A stretch of DNA of 64,000 nt from Microvirga tunisiensis (GTDB lineage: Bacteria; Pseudomonadota; Alphaproteobacteria; Rhizobiales; Beijerinckiaceae), in assembly GCF_009296175.1 (NCBI RefSeq), contig NZ_VOSK01000008.1:1-64000 (forward strand), written 5' to 3'. Position numbers and translations under genes: made by a program. Below, one piece after another: positions 26,700-36,385 of this stretch (within the stretch, counting starts at the first letter, position 1; every line of letters starts with the position of its first letter). The notes under the pieces are model-generated. The model ran no database searches. It was given only the letters and a program-made list of their open reading frames with translations, and was not told the origin of the DNA.

Positions 26700-27016
26700 C
26701 CGGTCGCGAGATCGGCTATGGCGATAAACGGCTATCGGAATAAACCCATCGGACCCGGGGGCGGTACCCGGCGCCTCCACCAAAGCTCAGGCCACGCCTG
26801 GGTTTCGACGGGGGCGAAATAGGATCGACGAGGGCGTAAAGGGTAGACTTTCGCTCGGCATGGTTCCGCCGTTATCGGGCCGAATCTATAGTTGCCAACG
26901 ACAACTATGCTCCGGTTGCAGTGGCTGCGTAAGCGGTCCCTAAAGCCGACTCAAAGCCCTTGCGGTTAGCACCGTAAGGCGGGGTCCGGAGGCACCTGGC
27001 AACAGAAGCCTCCACT
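26700..27016 (+). ncRNA. ssrA: tmRNA, circularly permuted two-piece form
   Basis: The acceptor piece comes first: a stem-loop CCGGG-GGCGGTA-CCCGG, then CGCCTCC-A-CCA ending at 26782. After a spacer the mature 5' end begins GGGGGCG at 26810; it pairs with CGCCTCC to give a seven-base acceptor stem with a G-U at the third pair, the alanine identity signal. The tag frame starts at 26894 and ends TAA at 26932, encoding ANDNYAPVAVAA, typical of Rhizobiales. A GGAGGC/GCCTCC hairpin (26988-27013) closes the coding piece. It rescues stalled ribosomes and tags products for ClpXP. Outer ends are approximate. Confidence 0.9.
26988..27013 (+). terminator. 3' hairpin of tmRNA precursor
   Basis: GGAGGC (26988-26993) pairs with GCCTCC (27008-27013) and is followed by ACTTTTGTTT. 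It could be the terminator of the tmRNA transcript or a structural helix of the coding piece. Confidence 0.5.
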
Positions 27017-27039
27017 TTTGTTTCTGCAAGGGCTCGCTT

Positions 27040-27657
27040 ATGGCCGGTGGTAAAGACCTGATCCGCTACGATCTTCTGGTGCAGGACGCGCTCAAAGGCG
27101 TCGTGCGCAAAGTGCTGATCGATTCCAAGGATGGACTTCCGGGCGAGCACCACTTCTACATCTCCTTCCAGACGGATTTTCCCGGCGTTCGCCTCTCGAA
27201 CCGCCTGCGCGAAAAATACCCTCAGGAGATGACCATCGTTCTCCAGCACCAGTTCTGGGACCTCAACGTCACCGAGCACACCTTCGAGGTCGGGCTGTCG
27301 TTCTCCGGGATTCCGGAGCGGCTGCTCATCCCCTTCGACGCACTCACCGGCTTCTTCGACCCCTCCGTCCAATTCGGGCTCAAATTCGACAGCCAGGACG
27401 AGGATGAGGAGGAAGAGTTCGACGAGGCTCCGCCCGCGCCGCAGCCCATCCGCGGCAGCTCCTCCGAGCCTGTCGAGCTGAAGCAGCCCCGCAAGCCTCA
27501 GCCTGCGGCGGACAAGAAGCCTGCTCCGGAGACTGCTCCCGCGGCAAAGGCCGTGTCTGACGCGGCCCCCGAGGACAGCCCGAAGGCGGATGCGGCTGAG
27601 GGCGCCGCAGGCAGCGCAGAGGTCGTCAGCCTCGACGCCTTCCGCAAGAAGAACTAA
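27040..27657 (+). CDS. sspB: SspB-like ClpXP adaptor
   Basis: A 205-residue adaptor of the alphaproteobacterial SspB type. The folded domain (residues 1-~120) includes LIRYDLLVQDALKGVVRKVL, FYISFQTDFPGVRLSNRL and FWDLNVTEHTFEVGLSFSG. A long acidic then Pro/Ala-rich linker follows, and the C-terminus VVSLDAFRKKN is the ClpX-binding tail. It delivers ssrA-tagged proteins to ClpXP. Starting 24 bases after the tmRNA, it may be expressed with it. Function is well supported by both sequence and neighbour. Confidence 0.92.
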   Translation: MAGGKDLIRYDLLVQDALKGVVRKVLIDSKDGLPGEHHFYISFQTDFPGVRLSNRLREKYPQEMTIVLQHQFWDLNVTEHTFEVGLSFSGIPERLLIPFDALTGFFDPSVQFGLKFDSQDEDEEEEFDEAPPAPQPIRGSSSEPVELKQPRKPQPAADKKPAPETAPAAKAVSDAAPEDSPKADAAEGAAGSAEVVSLDAFRKKN

Positions 27658-27690
27658 CCCCTTCCTAGAACTAAGCCCTTCCTGCCGACT

Positions 27691-29106
27691 TCAGGCCGTC
27701 GCCGGCGCCATCTTCGGAGCACGTTGCGTGAGCCGCATGGGCAATCCGCCCCGCGGCCTCAACGTGATCCGCTGCACGGGGGTGACCTCGTGCCCTTCCA
27801 AGAGATCGAGCCTCGTCGAGCGCGCGATGGTCGCCAGAACGATCACGGCCTCCTGCAGGGAGAAGCTCGCGCCGATGCAGACCCGGGGCCCGGCCCCGAA
27901 CGGCAGATAGGCGAAGCGGTCGATCCGGCTGCGGTTCTCAGGGAGGAAACGTTCGGGCCGAAAGAGATCCGGCTGGTCCCAGAGCTTCTTGTGTCGGTGA
28001 AGCACATAGGGCGCGATCACGACCATCGAGTCCGCCGGGATCTCCAGCTCTCTGATCCGGTCGTCCTGTATGGCGCTCCGGCTCATGTAAGGCGCCGGCG
28101 GATAGAGGCGGACCGCCTCGTCGACGACGGCGCGCGTGTAGACGAGCTTTTCCAGGTGGTGAGGCTCGATTGGCCCCTCCCCCAGCACCTCGTCCACCTC
28201 CCGCTCCACACGAGAGCGGGCCCTCTCGTCCTGAGACAGCAGGTAAAGCGACCAGGAGAGCGCATTGGCCGTGGTCTCGTGCCCCGCTCCGATGAACGTG
28301 ACGATATTGGTCCGCACCTCGATATCGCTCAGGCCCTTGCCGGTCTCAGGATCCGCCGCCTCCAGCAGCAGGGTCAGCAGATCGCGAGGCGCCGGCTCGC
28401 CGCGGGTGAGAAGTTCTTTCCGCGCATCGATCAGCGCGTTGACCGTCTCCTCGAAGAACCGGATCGACGGCCTCGCACGCAGGCGTCCGATCCGAGGAAC
28501 CCAGTCGGGAAATCCGAAGATGTCGAGCGGGTCGACCCGCCCCAGGCTGTTGAAGTAGCGGGTGATGGCGCGCCCGAGAGCGTCCGGATCCTTCGGCACG
28601 CCCTGGGTGAAGATCGTCCGCTCCAGCACGTCGAGGGTCACCCGGGTCATGTCGAGCGCGGCATCCACCACGCGTCCGTCAGGACGTCGCCGCCAGCGCC
28701 GAACGAGGCGGTCGGCCGCCTCGACCATGGCCGGGAAGAAGCTGCCGACGTGGCGCGGGGTGAAGAGCGGCGCGATGGTGCGGCGCTGGAGCCGCCATTC
28801 GTCGCCCTCCGCCGTCACAAGTCCCCGCCCGAGGCCGGGCGCCAGGATCCGGATCTGCAGATCGTCCTTCCGGTAATTGGCGGCGTTGTCCACGAGGATG
28901 TGACGGATGACGGCTGGGTCGTTCACCACGGTCATGCGGCCCAAGGCCCCCTCGCCCGTGATGATGGGCTCCTCGAAATGCGCCTCCATCCAGGTGTTCA
29001 GGGGGTTTTCGCGCACAGCCCTCAAGAACGCCACCATGCCGAGCGGCTCGGTGCGGGGCTTGGGATGAGGCGGGTGGAACGGCGGAGCTTCCAGGGTGTC
29101 GCTCAT
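27691..29106 (-). CDS. cytochrome P450
   Basis: A 471-residue haem mono-oxygenase, apparently soluble (no membrane anchor). I-helix oxygen-binding motif GAGHETTANAL, ExxR in DEAVRLYPPAP, PERFLPENR, and the haem loop FGAGPRVCIG with the thiolate Cys at residue 410. The pattern is closest to CYP-family fatty-acid or terpene-type bacterial P450s that resemble eukaryotic class II forms; substrate unknown. No ferredoxin or reductase gene is adjacent. Divergent from fumC. Confidence 0.93.
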   Translation of the reverse strand: MSDTLEAPPFHPPHPKPRTEPLGMVAFLRAVRENPLNTWMEAHFEEPIITGEGALGRMTVVNDPAVIRHILVDNAANYRKDDLQIRILAPGLGRGLVTAEGDEWRLQRRTIAPLFTPRHVGSFFPAMVEAADRLVRRWRRRPDGRVVDAALDMTRVTLDVLERTIFTQGVPKDPDALGRAITRYFNSLGRVDPLDIFGFPDWVPRIGRLRARPSIRFFEETVNALIDARKELLTRGEPAPRDLLTLLLEAADPETGKGLSDIEVRTNIVTFIGAGHETTANALSWSLYLLSQDERARSRVEREVDEVLGEGPIEPHHLEKLVYTRAVVDEAVRLYPPAPYMSRSAIQDDRIRELEIPADSMVVIAPYVLHRHKKLWDQPDLFRPERFLPENRSRIDRFAYLPFGAGPRVCIGASFSLQEAVIVLATIARSTRLDLLEGHEVTPVQRITLRPRGGLPMRLTQRAPKMAPATA

Positions 29107-29194
29107 GCGATTTTACAAGGCCTCCATGCGCGTTCGCAGTTGCGAGCGCCACCATTTGAGATAAGAACACGCAACTCCATCGAAAGAGGTCAGG

Positions 29195-30589
29195 ATGTCG
29201 CCCTCAACCCGCATCGAAACAGATACCTTCGGCCCCATCGAAGTGGCAGCCGACAAGCTCTGGGGCGCCCAGACGCAGCGTTCGCTCCAGAACTTCCGCA
29301 TCGGGACGGACCGGATGCCGCTTCCCCTGGTCCATGCGCTGGCGATCGTGAAGCAGGCCTCCGCTCTTGTGAACAAGGATCTTGGCAAGCTGGAGCCGCG
29401 CCTGGCCGATGCCATCGCGGCGGCGGCCGCCGATGTGGTGCAGGGCAAGTATGACGATGAGTTTCCGCTCGTGGTCTATCAGACGGGCTCGGGCACCCAG
29501 TCCAACATGAACATGAACGAGGTCCTCTCGAACCTCGCCATCGAGCGCCTTGGCGGCGAGCGCGGCAGCAAGAAGCCGGTTCACCCGAACGACCACGTGA
29601 ACATGGGCCAGTCGTCGAACGACTCGTTCCCCACCGCCATGCACATCGCCGTGGCCCGCGAGGTCCATGACCGGCTGGTTCCGGCGCTCAAACACCTGCA
29701 CAAGGCGCTGAACGAGAAGGCGGAGGCCTACAAGGACATCGTGAAGATCGGGCGCACGCACCTGCAGGATGCGACCCCTGTCACCCTCGGCCAGGAATTC
29801 TCCGGCTATGCCGCCCAAGTACAGCTCGGCATCGCCCGCATCGAACAGACGCTTCCGGGCATCTATGCCCTGGCCCAGGGCGGCACCGCCGTCGGCACGG
29901 GCCTCAACGCCCATCCGGAATTCGCGGATCGCTTCGCCTCGAAGGTGGTGGAGCTGACGGCTCTCCCCTTCACCTCGGCCACCAACAAGTTCGAGGCTCT
30001 CGCGTCCAACGATGCCCTGGTTTACACGCACGGCGCGCTGGCAAGCCTCGCCGCCGGCCTGTTCAAGATCGCCAACGACATCCGCCTGATGGGTTCAGGC
30101 CCCCGCTCGGGCATCGGCGAGATCTCGCTGCCCGAGAACGAGCCCGGCTCGTCCATTATGCCCGGCAAGGTCAACCCGACCCAGGCCGAGGCCATGACGA
30201 TGCTGTGCTGCCAGGTGGCCGGAAACCAGACCACGGTGACCTTCGCCGGCAGCCAGGGCCATTTCGAGCTCAACGTGTTCAAGCCCGTGATCGTCAATGC
30301 GGTGCTGCAATCGATCCGTCTGCTCGCGGACGGCGCGAACAGCTTCACCGACAACTGCGTCGTCGGCATCGAGCCGAACCGGGAACGCCTCAACGAGCTG
30401 ATGCAGCGCTCCCTGATGCTCGTGACCGCACTCGCCCCGTCCATCGGCTACGACAAGGCGGCAGCCATCGCCAAGTCGGCGCACAAGAACGGCACGACCC
30501 TCAAGGAAGAAGCCCTCAAGGCCGGTGTCGCCGAGGACCACTTCCACGCCGTCGTTCGTCCCGAGACGATGCTTCAGCCGGGCGAATAG
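29195..30589 (+). CDS. fumC: fumarate hydratase class II
   Basis: A 464-residue iron-independent fumarase (fumarate to malate, TCA cycle), close to the 467 of E. coli FumC. Seen: [70 protein letters not shown] and the superfamily signature [11 protein letters not shown]. Followed closely by the DUF4169 and ribbon-helix-helix genes. Confidence 0.97.
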   Translation: MSPSTRIETDTFGPIEVAADKLWGAQTQRSLQNFRIGTDRMPLPLVHALAIVKQASALVNKDLGKLEPRLADAIAAAAADVVQGKYDDEFPLVVYQTGSGTQSNMNMNEVLSNLAIERLGGERGSKKPVHPNDHVNMGQSSNDSFPTAMHIAVAREVHDRLVPALKHLHKALNEKAEAYKDIVKIGRTHLQDATPVTLGQEFSGYAAQVQLGIARIEQTLPGIYALAQGGTAVGTGLNAHPEFADRFASKVVELTALPFTSATNKFEALASNDALVYTHGALASLAAGLFKIANDIRLMGSGPRSGIGEISLPENEPGSSIMPGKVNPTQAEAMTMLCCQVAGNQTTVTFAGSQGHFELNVFKPVIVNAVLQSIRLLADGANSFTDNCVVGIEPNRERLNELMQRSLMLVTALAPSIGYDKAAAIAKSAHKNGTTLKEEALKAGVAEDHFHAVVRPETMLQPGE

Positions 30590-30604
30590 GATAAAACAAG
30601 CGCC

Positions 30605-30793
30605 ATGGCTGAGATCATCAATCTGCGCCAGGCGCGCAAGCAAAAGGCGCGGGCCGAGAAAGAGGCCCGCGCCAACGAGAACCGCGTCGCGTTCGGCCGC
30701 ACGAAGGCCGAGAAGAACCTGAGCCAGGCCGAGCAGGATCTGGCGAAAAGCCGCCTCGACTCGCACAAGCGCGACGACGACGAGAAGCCGTGA
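30605..30793 (+). CDS. DUF4169 small basic protein
   Basis: A 62-residue, highly charged, helical protein: MAEIINLRQARKQKARAEKE, then ENRVAFGRTKAEK, ending HKRDDDEKP. This is the DUF4169 family of unknown function. It follows fumC by 15 bases and the next gene starts immediately after its stop, so the three are one transcription unit. The conserved position suggests a link to the RHH regulator downstream. Confidence 0.85.
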   Translation: MAEIINLRQARKQKARAEKEARANENRVAFGRTKAEKNLSQAEQDLAKSRLDSHKRDDDEKP

Positions 30794-31045
30794 ATGGGCT
30801 TTGGCATCGTCAAGCGTTCCGTCTCCATCGCCGGTCACCGGACGAGCATCTCCCTCGAAGAGCCCTTCTGGGCGTCCCTACGGGAGATTGCGGACCGCGA
30901 CAAGATTTCCATCCAGGCCCTGATCGGGCGCATCGATGCGGAAAGAGGCGAACAGAACCTCTCTTCGGCGATCCGGGTCTTCGTGCTCACGGACCTGCGA
31001 CAGCGATTGACCACATCGTCCTCGAACGGCACCGCTGCGCTTTAG
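30794..31045 (+). CDS. ribbon-helix-helix domain protein
   Basis: An 83-residue protein whose ATG follows the stop of the DUF4169 gene without a gap. The segment VKRSVSIAGHRTSISLEEPFWASLREIADRD is the beta-strand plus helix of a ribbon-helix-helix fold (RHH_4 type), with a second helix around IQALIGRIDAERG. Probably a small DNA-binding protein; target unknown. Confidence 0.82.
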   Translation: MGFGIVKRSVSIAGHRTSISLEEPFWASLREIADRDKISIQALIGRIDAERGEQNLSSAIRVFVLTDLRQRLTTSSSNGTAAL

Positions 31046-31177
31046 GCATGGGCTGCCGGCAATCCTTTACAGCCGGGATGTCCCTCAGGGTCCCGGCCTT
31101 CCGTGACCAAACCCCAAATATCAGGTCGGGCTTGTCCCGACCATCCCGATCAAGTGAAGTGCCGCGCAATTCGGATC

Positions 31178-31206
31178 GTCATCACCGGCCTTGTGCCGGT
31201 GATGAC
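31178..31206. repeat. palindromic repeat, family 2 copy 1
   Basis: GTCATCACCGGC (31178-31189), loop CTTGT, GCCGGTGATGAC (31195-31206): a perfect 12-bp stem. The same palindrome is at 52765-52790 and 56726-56752. Nearby GGGCTTGTCCCGACCATCCC (from 31131) is also found, reverse-complemented, near 52825-52845. The remaining sequence between the RHH gene and the RTX-like gene (31046-31291) shows nothing else. Confidence 0.8.
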
Positions 31207-31291
31207 GACGGAGGTCAAACGACCGCCCGATCATTCATCGGGTCAGGGCGAGATGGACAAGCGGGCCAGTCCCGTCCTGGTATCGTTTGTC

Positions 31292-32354
31292 TCAGACAAG
31301 GATCTCGAAGTCACATCGGGTCAGGGCTGCCACGTTGTAAACCGTTATGCTGTTGCTGTCATCAAAACGAACGATGCTGTCCAGGGACCCGTCCTGATCC
31401 GCATCGACCGACTCAATGTCGAGGTCGGCGAAGGAGGCGACATTATCGATCTCCCGCAGTTCGATGGTGTCCCGACCTTGCTGGAAATCGTGGATGTGGT
31501 CCGTGCCGTTGCTCGGACCGAAGACGAACGTATCGTTGCCGCCCCGCACCGTGCCATCCGAAGTCCTGAAGTCGCCCCACATATGATCTTCAGCATCCGC
31601 GCCGCTGATGAGACGGTCGTCTCCGCCCTTGGAGCCGCCACTCATGGTCTCGGCATCGCCGTAGAGGTCGTTTCGTTGAGAATCCGCCCCACCTGTGAGG
31701 GTATCATCGCCCCCCCCGCGACCCCTTCCGCATGATGCTGGCGTCCCCCCAGAGAGCGTTCGTCAGGGACGCATCTCCACCAGTGAGGCTGTCATCCCCG
31801 CCACGGGATGAGATCATCTCATAGGCATCGCCGTGCAGACCATTCGCGTTGGCGTTCGACGATCCTGTGAGATCGTCGCTTCCGCCGCTGGATGAATTCA
31901 TGACCTGGGCATCGCCGTAGAGATCGTTGAAGTCAGAGCTTGCTCCGCCGGTGAGTGTATCGTCGCCGCCTTCGGAGCGGTTCCTCATGGTTTTCGCGTC
32001 GCCGTAGAGAAGATTCCCGAACGAGTCGGCCCCACCTGTCAGACTGTCGTCGCCACCCACCGCGCCGTTCTTCATGAGATCAGCATCGCCGTATAGCTCA
32101 TTGGACGTCGCATTTACTCCGCCCGTCAGGAAATCGTCGCCGCCTGCGGCACCGTTCTTTATGACGTCGGCGTCGCCGAAGAGGAAGTTGAAGCTGGAGA
32201 AAGCCCCTCCCGTAAGGGTGTCGTTCCCTCCTGCGTTGGGCGGAAACAAGGTCCCGTCAGTATCCCCGAACAGGAAATTCTCCGGTTCGCCGTCAATCAC
32301 AGTGCCCGATGGAGGGAGAATGTTGTTTCCGAAGTCTCCGACGAGATAGGCCAT
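31292..32354 (-). pseudogene. RTX-like calcium-binding repeat protein, frameshifted at a G8 run
   Basis: A secreted-type repeat protein of about 353 residues if repaired. The 5' frame (32354 to 31704) has a good start (GGAGGATC before ATG 32354, MAYLVGDFGNN) and about six repeats of 28-29 residues with the core GGDDTLTGGA...N-LYGDA. It ends early after KGSRGGR. The 3' frame continues the same repeats (GDDTLTGGADSQRNDLYGDA) and a C-terminal domain TDHIHDFQQGRDTIELRE, ending FEILV like a type I secretion signal. The break is in eight consecutive G (minus strand, 31717-31710); removing one G restores the frame. May be a pseudogene, a phase-variable gene or a sequencing error. Confidence 0.85.
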
Positions 32355-32735
32355 AGGATGATCCTCCTGCCCTGCGAGAAAATCGAAGTGACAGAAACAC
32401 CGCATCCGCAGAATGATGTCGCACGATCAATAAATTTGCAGACACCCGAGAATAATTGCCCCTTAAACATCGAGCATCAATAAGTATTCGATAATATTTT
32501 ATTCGTAATTATTTCTTACTACTCAGCTGCGGTAGCACTTCTTAGGACGCACCACGATTTTTAGGCGATCCCTCTGAAGAGGTATGGCAGCTTGATGATC
32601 CTGAAAATCTACCGCCCATGAGATTGCAGCCGCGACTGCTCATCGGGACTGGTGTGCAATGCTCGTCCAGCGATGCGTTCGTTAAGGAACGGAGTGTCGG
32701 ATGAATTCAGGAATTGGGACTTCGCGCCAGGTGTT
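32355..32735. other. intergenic, AT-rich, no gene seen
   Basis: About 380 bases between the RTX-like gene and the AsmA-like gene. Unlike the rest of the window it is AT-rich, especially 32425-32520 (runs such as ATAATATTTTATTCG). It probably holds the promoter of the RTX-like gene. No open frame with a convincing ribosome-binding site was found. Confidence 0.5.
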
Positions 32736-35700
32736 CTACCGCGTCGGCGGGGCTCCATAGACCGAAGGCGGTGGGCCGATCTGGAGCGGCGGATTCAAGC
32801 GCGGCACGGAGGTCGGTGACGGGGTTGCCCCTTCCTCCGGCTGGTTCTGCTGCTCCAATTGCAGGCGTTCCGCCTCCCGACGGGCGCGCTCGGCTTCCGC
32901 TCGGGCCCTCGCCTGGCGGAGTGCCTCCTCTTCGGCGGACTTGGCTTTTTGCCGCTCCGCCTCTCGCTGCGCGTCGATCTGGCGCTGGCGCTCGGCAGCG
33001 GCGCGCTCGAATGCCTCGATCTTCTCAAGCTCGCGCTTGAGCACGATGGCGGCCAGCCCATTGCGGAACGGACCCGCATCGATCTGCCGGACGGGAGCCG
33101 CCAGGGAGCCCTGCCAGTTCAGGCCGACCGAAGGTGGCGCGCCGACCCATCCGGGCAGCGATGTCTTGGCGGTGAGCGCACCGCGTGCATCGAGCTGCAG
33201 AGTCTTCAGATCGTAGGTGATCGCGCCCTGCCAATTGGCCGATCCGCTTTCAGCCACGAAGGGCGAGAGACGCAGCACGCCGCCGACGAGCGCCGCCGAA
33301 GTCTTGACGGGCGCAGCATTGAAGGGACCCCGTCCGAGCTCCATCCCGAGGAGCGTTTCCGCCTTGCCCTCGGCCAGGGGATCGTTCTCGGCGAGCGCGC
33401 GCTTGAGAGCCCTGTCGAACACGGACGGATCGGCCGCGGGAAGGCGAAGATTCGTGACCTGCCAGTCGCCGGCGCCGCCGAGATTGGCCACGAGCTCGGA
33501 CAGGCTTGCGCCTACCGCCCCGAACCGGAGCGGACCGGACAGAACAGCCTCGAACGGCGAGGATCCGGTAAGAGCCCACAAGGGGACCTTCTCCAGGGCT
33601 CCCTCGCCGACGATGGTCGCCGTTCCTGCCTGTCGGGTGATGGTGGTCGAGCCCGTGATCCGCCCGGAGCCGATGGTGGCATCGAGATTGCGGATGGAAA
33701 TGCCGTCCGATTGCGCTCCGACGATGAAGGAGGCGCGGCTGGCCTGAAGGCCGCGGCCCAGCTCCAGCGTCCCGACCCGGAAGGTCACTTGGCCGCCGGT
33801 AACGAGGCGTCCGCTTTGACCGAAGCGAGCCGTGGACCAGATGGCCGTGGCGCTCTGATCCCCCGGCACGTTGAGCGACAGGGCCGCCACGAGCCATGGC
33901 AGGGAGAGCCGCCCGAGGGATATCTCGCCGCCGATCTCAGAACGGGAGACCACAACAAGGCGCGCCTGCACATTGTCGTTCGAGACCTTGCCGTTGATGT
34001 CGAGAAGAGTTGCTCCCCGCTCCCGGCCCAGGGTCACACGCCCGTTCACGGGCACCGGCGGAGCAACACCGGCACCATCGCCCAAGAGGAGCAGGAACGG
34101 CGTGAAGTCGGGCGTCGAGACTTCGACCTCGCCGCTGTCCACCACGTCGTCCGCCTCGCTCAGGGCGAAGGGCCGGGTGGTCGCCACTTTCACGCCGGCA
34201 ATGTCGCCGGCGAGGGTGACGTTGAACAATCCGGATCCGACGCGGGTCCCGCGCAGATCGACCCTGGAAGGCCGGTTCAGCCCGGCCATGCTTGCCCGGT
34301 TGACCCAGCGCCCCGTATTGTCGGCGGACAACTCGATGGTGAGGCTCTCGGTCCGCCCATCGATCGACTCGACCTGGCCCTCGAACGGCCCTCCGGCCAC
34401 ACTCCCCTTCGCAGTCGTGCGCAGCCTCAGTTCGGTCGATCCGGGAGCCGGTGCAACGCGCTCCGACGTGACATCGAGATCGAGTGCGCCCTCACGCACG
34501 AAGTAGGGCACGAGCTTCGAGATCCCGCCGATCCACACGCTCCCCAGCAGGTCGACCAGGGGATTGGCGCGTTGAGCGGTGACCTTGCCGGTGATCTGCC
34601 CCGAACCGTCGGGAGCGATCCGGCCCCGTACATGGGCATTGGCACCGGCGAGATCGACGATGTCGAGCGTTTCGACCAGAAGCGCCGGTCCGTCGGACAG
34701 GATCCGGGCCGAGATCCGGCCGGTGGGAGGGCTCTTCCCGGCGCTGACCCCGCGCGCATCCAGGATAAAGCCGATATCGAGATTCTCGGTGGCCTGGAAG
34801 ACGCTCGACACCTGCGGCAGATCATCGAGGTTCAGGCCCTGGACTGCGACCTGGGCCTCCAACTTGCCGCGCTCATTGGCCTCCGGCGCGGTGTAGCGGG
34901 CGTTCCCGGTCAGGACCGACTCGCCTGTTTTCAGCCGCAGGCGATTGAAGGACAGGACAGGGTTCGAGAAGGCGATTTCCGAGGAAGCCTCGACCGGGCG
35001 CCCGTCGAGCACCCTGAGGAGAGGCGAATCGAGGCCGATGCGGGCGAGATAGCGGGCCAGACGGTCGGATGCGTTGGAGGCGAGCGCCACCTTGCCGTTG
35101 ATCCCACCTCTGGTGGTCAGGCCGAGCTGCCCCTCGAGTGCAACCCGCGTCTCGCCCGGAGCATTGAATTCGATCCGGTCGAGCGTCGCCCGACCCGTGT
35201 CGAGCGACAGACGCAAAACGGCATTCGACAGATCCTCCTGGCCCAACCCGATGCTGTCGATCCTGAGATCGAGATCAACCGGCACCCGGATCAGCGGGAC
35301 AGACCATTGCGCCAGCCGGCTCTTAAAGTCCTGTCCGTTTCCGGACAGGATGAAGCTGTCCGCATCCAGTCGGCGGCCTTCGAGCTTCAAGGAAATACGC
35401 GGCTCGTTGAGCCCGATCCGGCCCTCTCCGGTCATGCGCAGGCTCGCGCCGCCCTCCCCCGTCTCCAGGCTGACCGGGTTGAGCTCGACGGCGCCCGGCA
35501 CCGTCTTGAATTCGGTCTCGACCACGATGGGGATCGGGATTCCAGCGGCCGCAATCTGCGCCGGAGGGCCGAACAGGACCTTGGCCTTGCCGGTAACCTG
35601 CGGCGTCGTGGCGTCGCCGTTTCCTTCGCTTAAGCCCAGCCGGGCATCGAGATCGAAGCGAGGATAGATGTCGCCCCCGCCCGAGAGCTTGACCTGGACG

Positions 35701-36302
35701 CTCTTGTCCTCGGCCAGTTCTCCCGTGACCAAGCGAAAGGGCACGCCGGAGGTCGTTCCCTCGACCCGCCAGGGACCGATCAGCTTCTGACCCTCGATCG
35801 AGACATTCTCGGCAAAGGCCTGGTTCGTTCGACCCGTGCTCGCACTCTGCGTGGTCACGAGGAGCTGGGCCACGTTGAGGTTCTCGATGGCCCACTCGCG
35901 CGCGCGGCCGGTGCCCGACACCAGATCCGGCGGCAGGCGCCATTCGCCGTCGCCCGAAACCGGAATGCGGATATCGGCCCGGCCCACCCGCGTCTCCGTA
36001 AAGCGCACATCGCCCCGGAGCAGCGGCGTCAGGGCCACCTCGGCCCGGACGTAATCGGCGGTCAGAACCGGTGAATCCGGCGTCTTGCCGCCGAGCCTCA
36101 GGCGATCGAGGATCACCCTCGGTGCGGGCAGAAGGCGGATGCTGATATCGCCCTCGGTCTGTGCCTCCGTGCCGGATGCGCGCGAGATCATCCGGTCGAT
36201 CGTGTCGCGGTGGGCCTCCCAGTCGACGAAGGGAGGCGCCGCCACGGCAACGGCCAGGAGCAGGATTACGATGGATGCGATGATCGTCAGGATATCGCGC
36301 AA
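32736..36302 (-). CDS. AsmA family protein, large
   Basis: An 1188-residue protein. An N-terminal transmembrane anchor (ILTIIASIVILLLAVAVAAPP) is followed by the AsmA opening FVDWEAHRDTIDRMISRASG with RLLPAPRVILDRLRLGG, then a long beta-rich region of the kind that forms lipid-transfer bridges between inner and outer membrane. Near the end is a Glu/Arg/Ala/Gln-rich coiled coil (ELEKIEAFERAAAERQRQ...) and a Pro-rich tail. Role is inferred: phospholipid traffic or outer-membrane assembly, as for AsmA, YhdP and TamB. It stands alone. Confidence 0.88.
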   Translation of the reverse strand: MRDILTIIASIVILLLAVAVAAPPFVDWEAHRDTIDRMISRASGTEAQTEGDISIRLLPAPRVILDRLRLGGKTPDSPVLTADYVRAEVALTPLLRGDVRFTETRVGRADIRIPVSGDGEWRLPPDLVSGTGRAREWAIENLNVAQLLVTTQSASTGRTNQAFAENVSIEGQKLIGPWRVEGTTSGVPFRLVTGELAEDKSVQVKLSGGGDIYPRFDLDARLGLSEGNGDATTPQVTGKAKVLFGPPAQIAAAGIPIPIVVETEFKTVPGAVELNPVSLETGEGGASLRMTGEGRIGLNEPRISLKLEGRRLDADSFILSGNGQDFKSRLAQWSVPLIRVPVDLDLRIDSIGLGQEDLSNAVLRLSLDTGRATLDRIEFNAPGETRVALEGQLGLTTRGGINGKVALASNASDRLARYLARIGLDSPLLRVLDGRPVEASSEIAFSNPVLSFNRLRLKTGESVLTGNARYTAPEANERGKLEAQVAVQGLNLDDLPQVSSVFQATENLDIGFILDARGVSAGKSPPTGRISARILSDGPALLVETLDIVDLAGANAHVRGRIAPDGSGQITGKVTAQRANPLVDLLGSVWIGGISKLVPYFVREGALDLDVTSERVAPAPGSTELRLRTTAKGSVAGGPFEGQVESIDGRTESLTIELSADNTGRWVNRASMAGLNRPSRVDLRGTRVGSGLFNVTLAGDIAGVKVATTRPFALSEADDVVDSGEVEVSTPDFTPFLLLLGDGAGVAPPVPVNGRVTLGRERGATLLDINGKVSNDNVQARLVVVSRSEIGGEISLGRLSLPWLVAALSLNVPGDQSATAIWSTARFGQSGRLVTGGQVTFRVGTLELGRGLQASRASFIVGAQSDGISIRNLDATIGSGRITGSTTITRQAGTATIVGEGALEKVPLWALTGSSPFEAVLSGPLRFGAVGASLSELVANLGGAGDWQVTNLRLPAADPSVFDRALKRALAENDPLAEGKAETLLGMELGRGPFNAAPVKTSAALVGGVLRLSPFVAESGSANWQGAITYDLKTLQLDARGALTAKTSLPGWVGAPPSVGLNWQGSLAAPVRQIDAGPFRNGLAAIVLKRELEKIEAFERAAAERQRQIDAQREAERQKAKSAEEEALRQARARAEAERARREAERLQLEQQNQPEEGATPSPTSVPRLNPPLQIGPPPSVYGAPPTR

Positions 36303-36385
36303 GAGGCTGCCTCTTCTCCGTTACTCTGAGACGTCCTTACCCCATGACGCCGAGGACCGGGAGCTTTGTTCCATGTGTTCCACCG

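Noticed and set aside
30605-31045. Toxin-antitoxin pair
   Set aside because: No toxin fold is visible; DUF4169 is a charged helix and the position after fumC is more in keeping with a conserved housekeeping group.
32859-35633. A 924-codon plus-strand frame opposite the AsmA-like gene
   Set aside because: Shadow: high GC at third positions keeps the antisense frame open; the minus frame has a membrane anchor and AsmA motifs.
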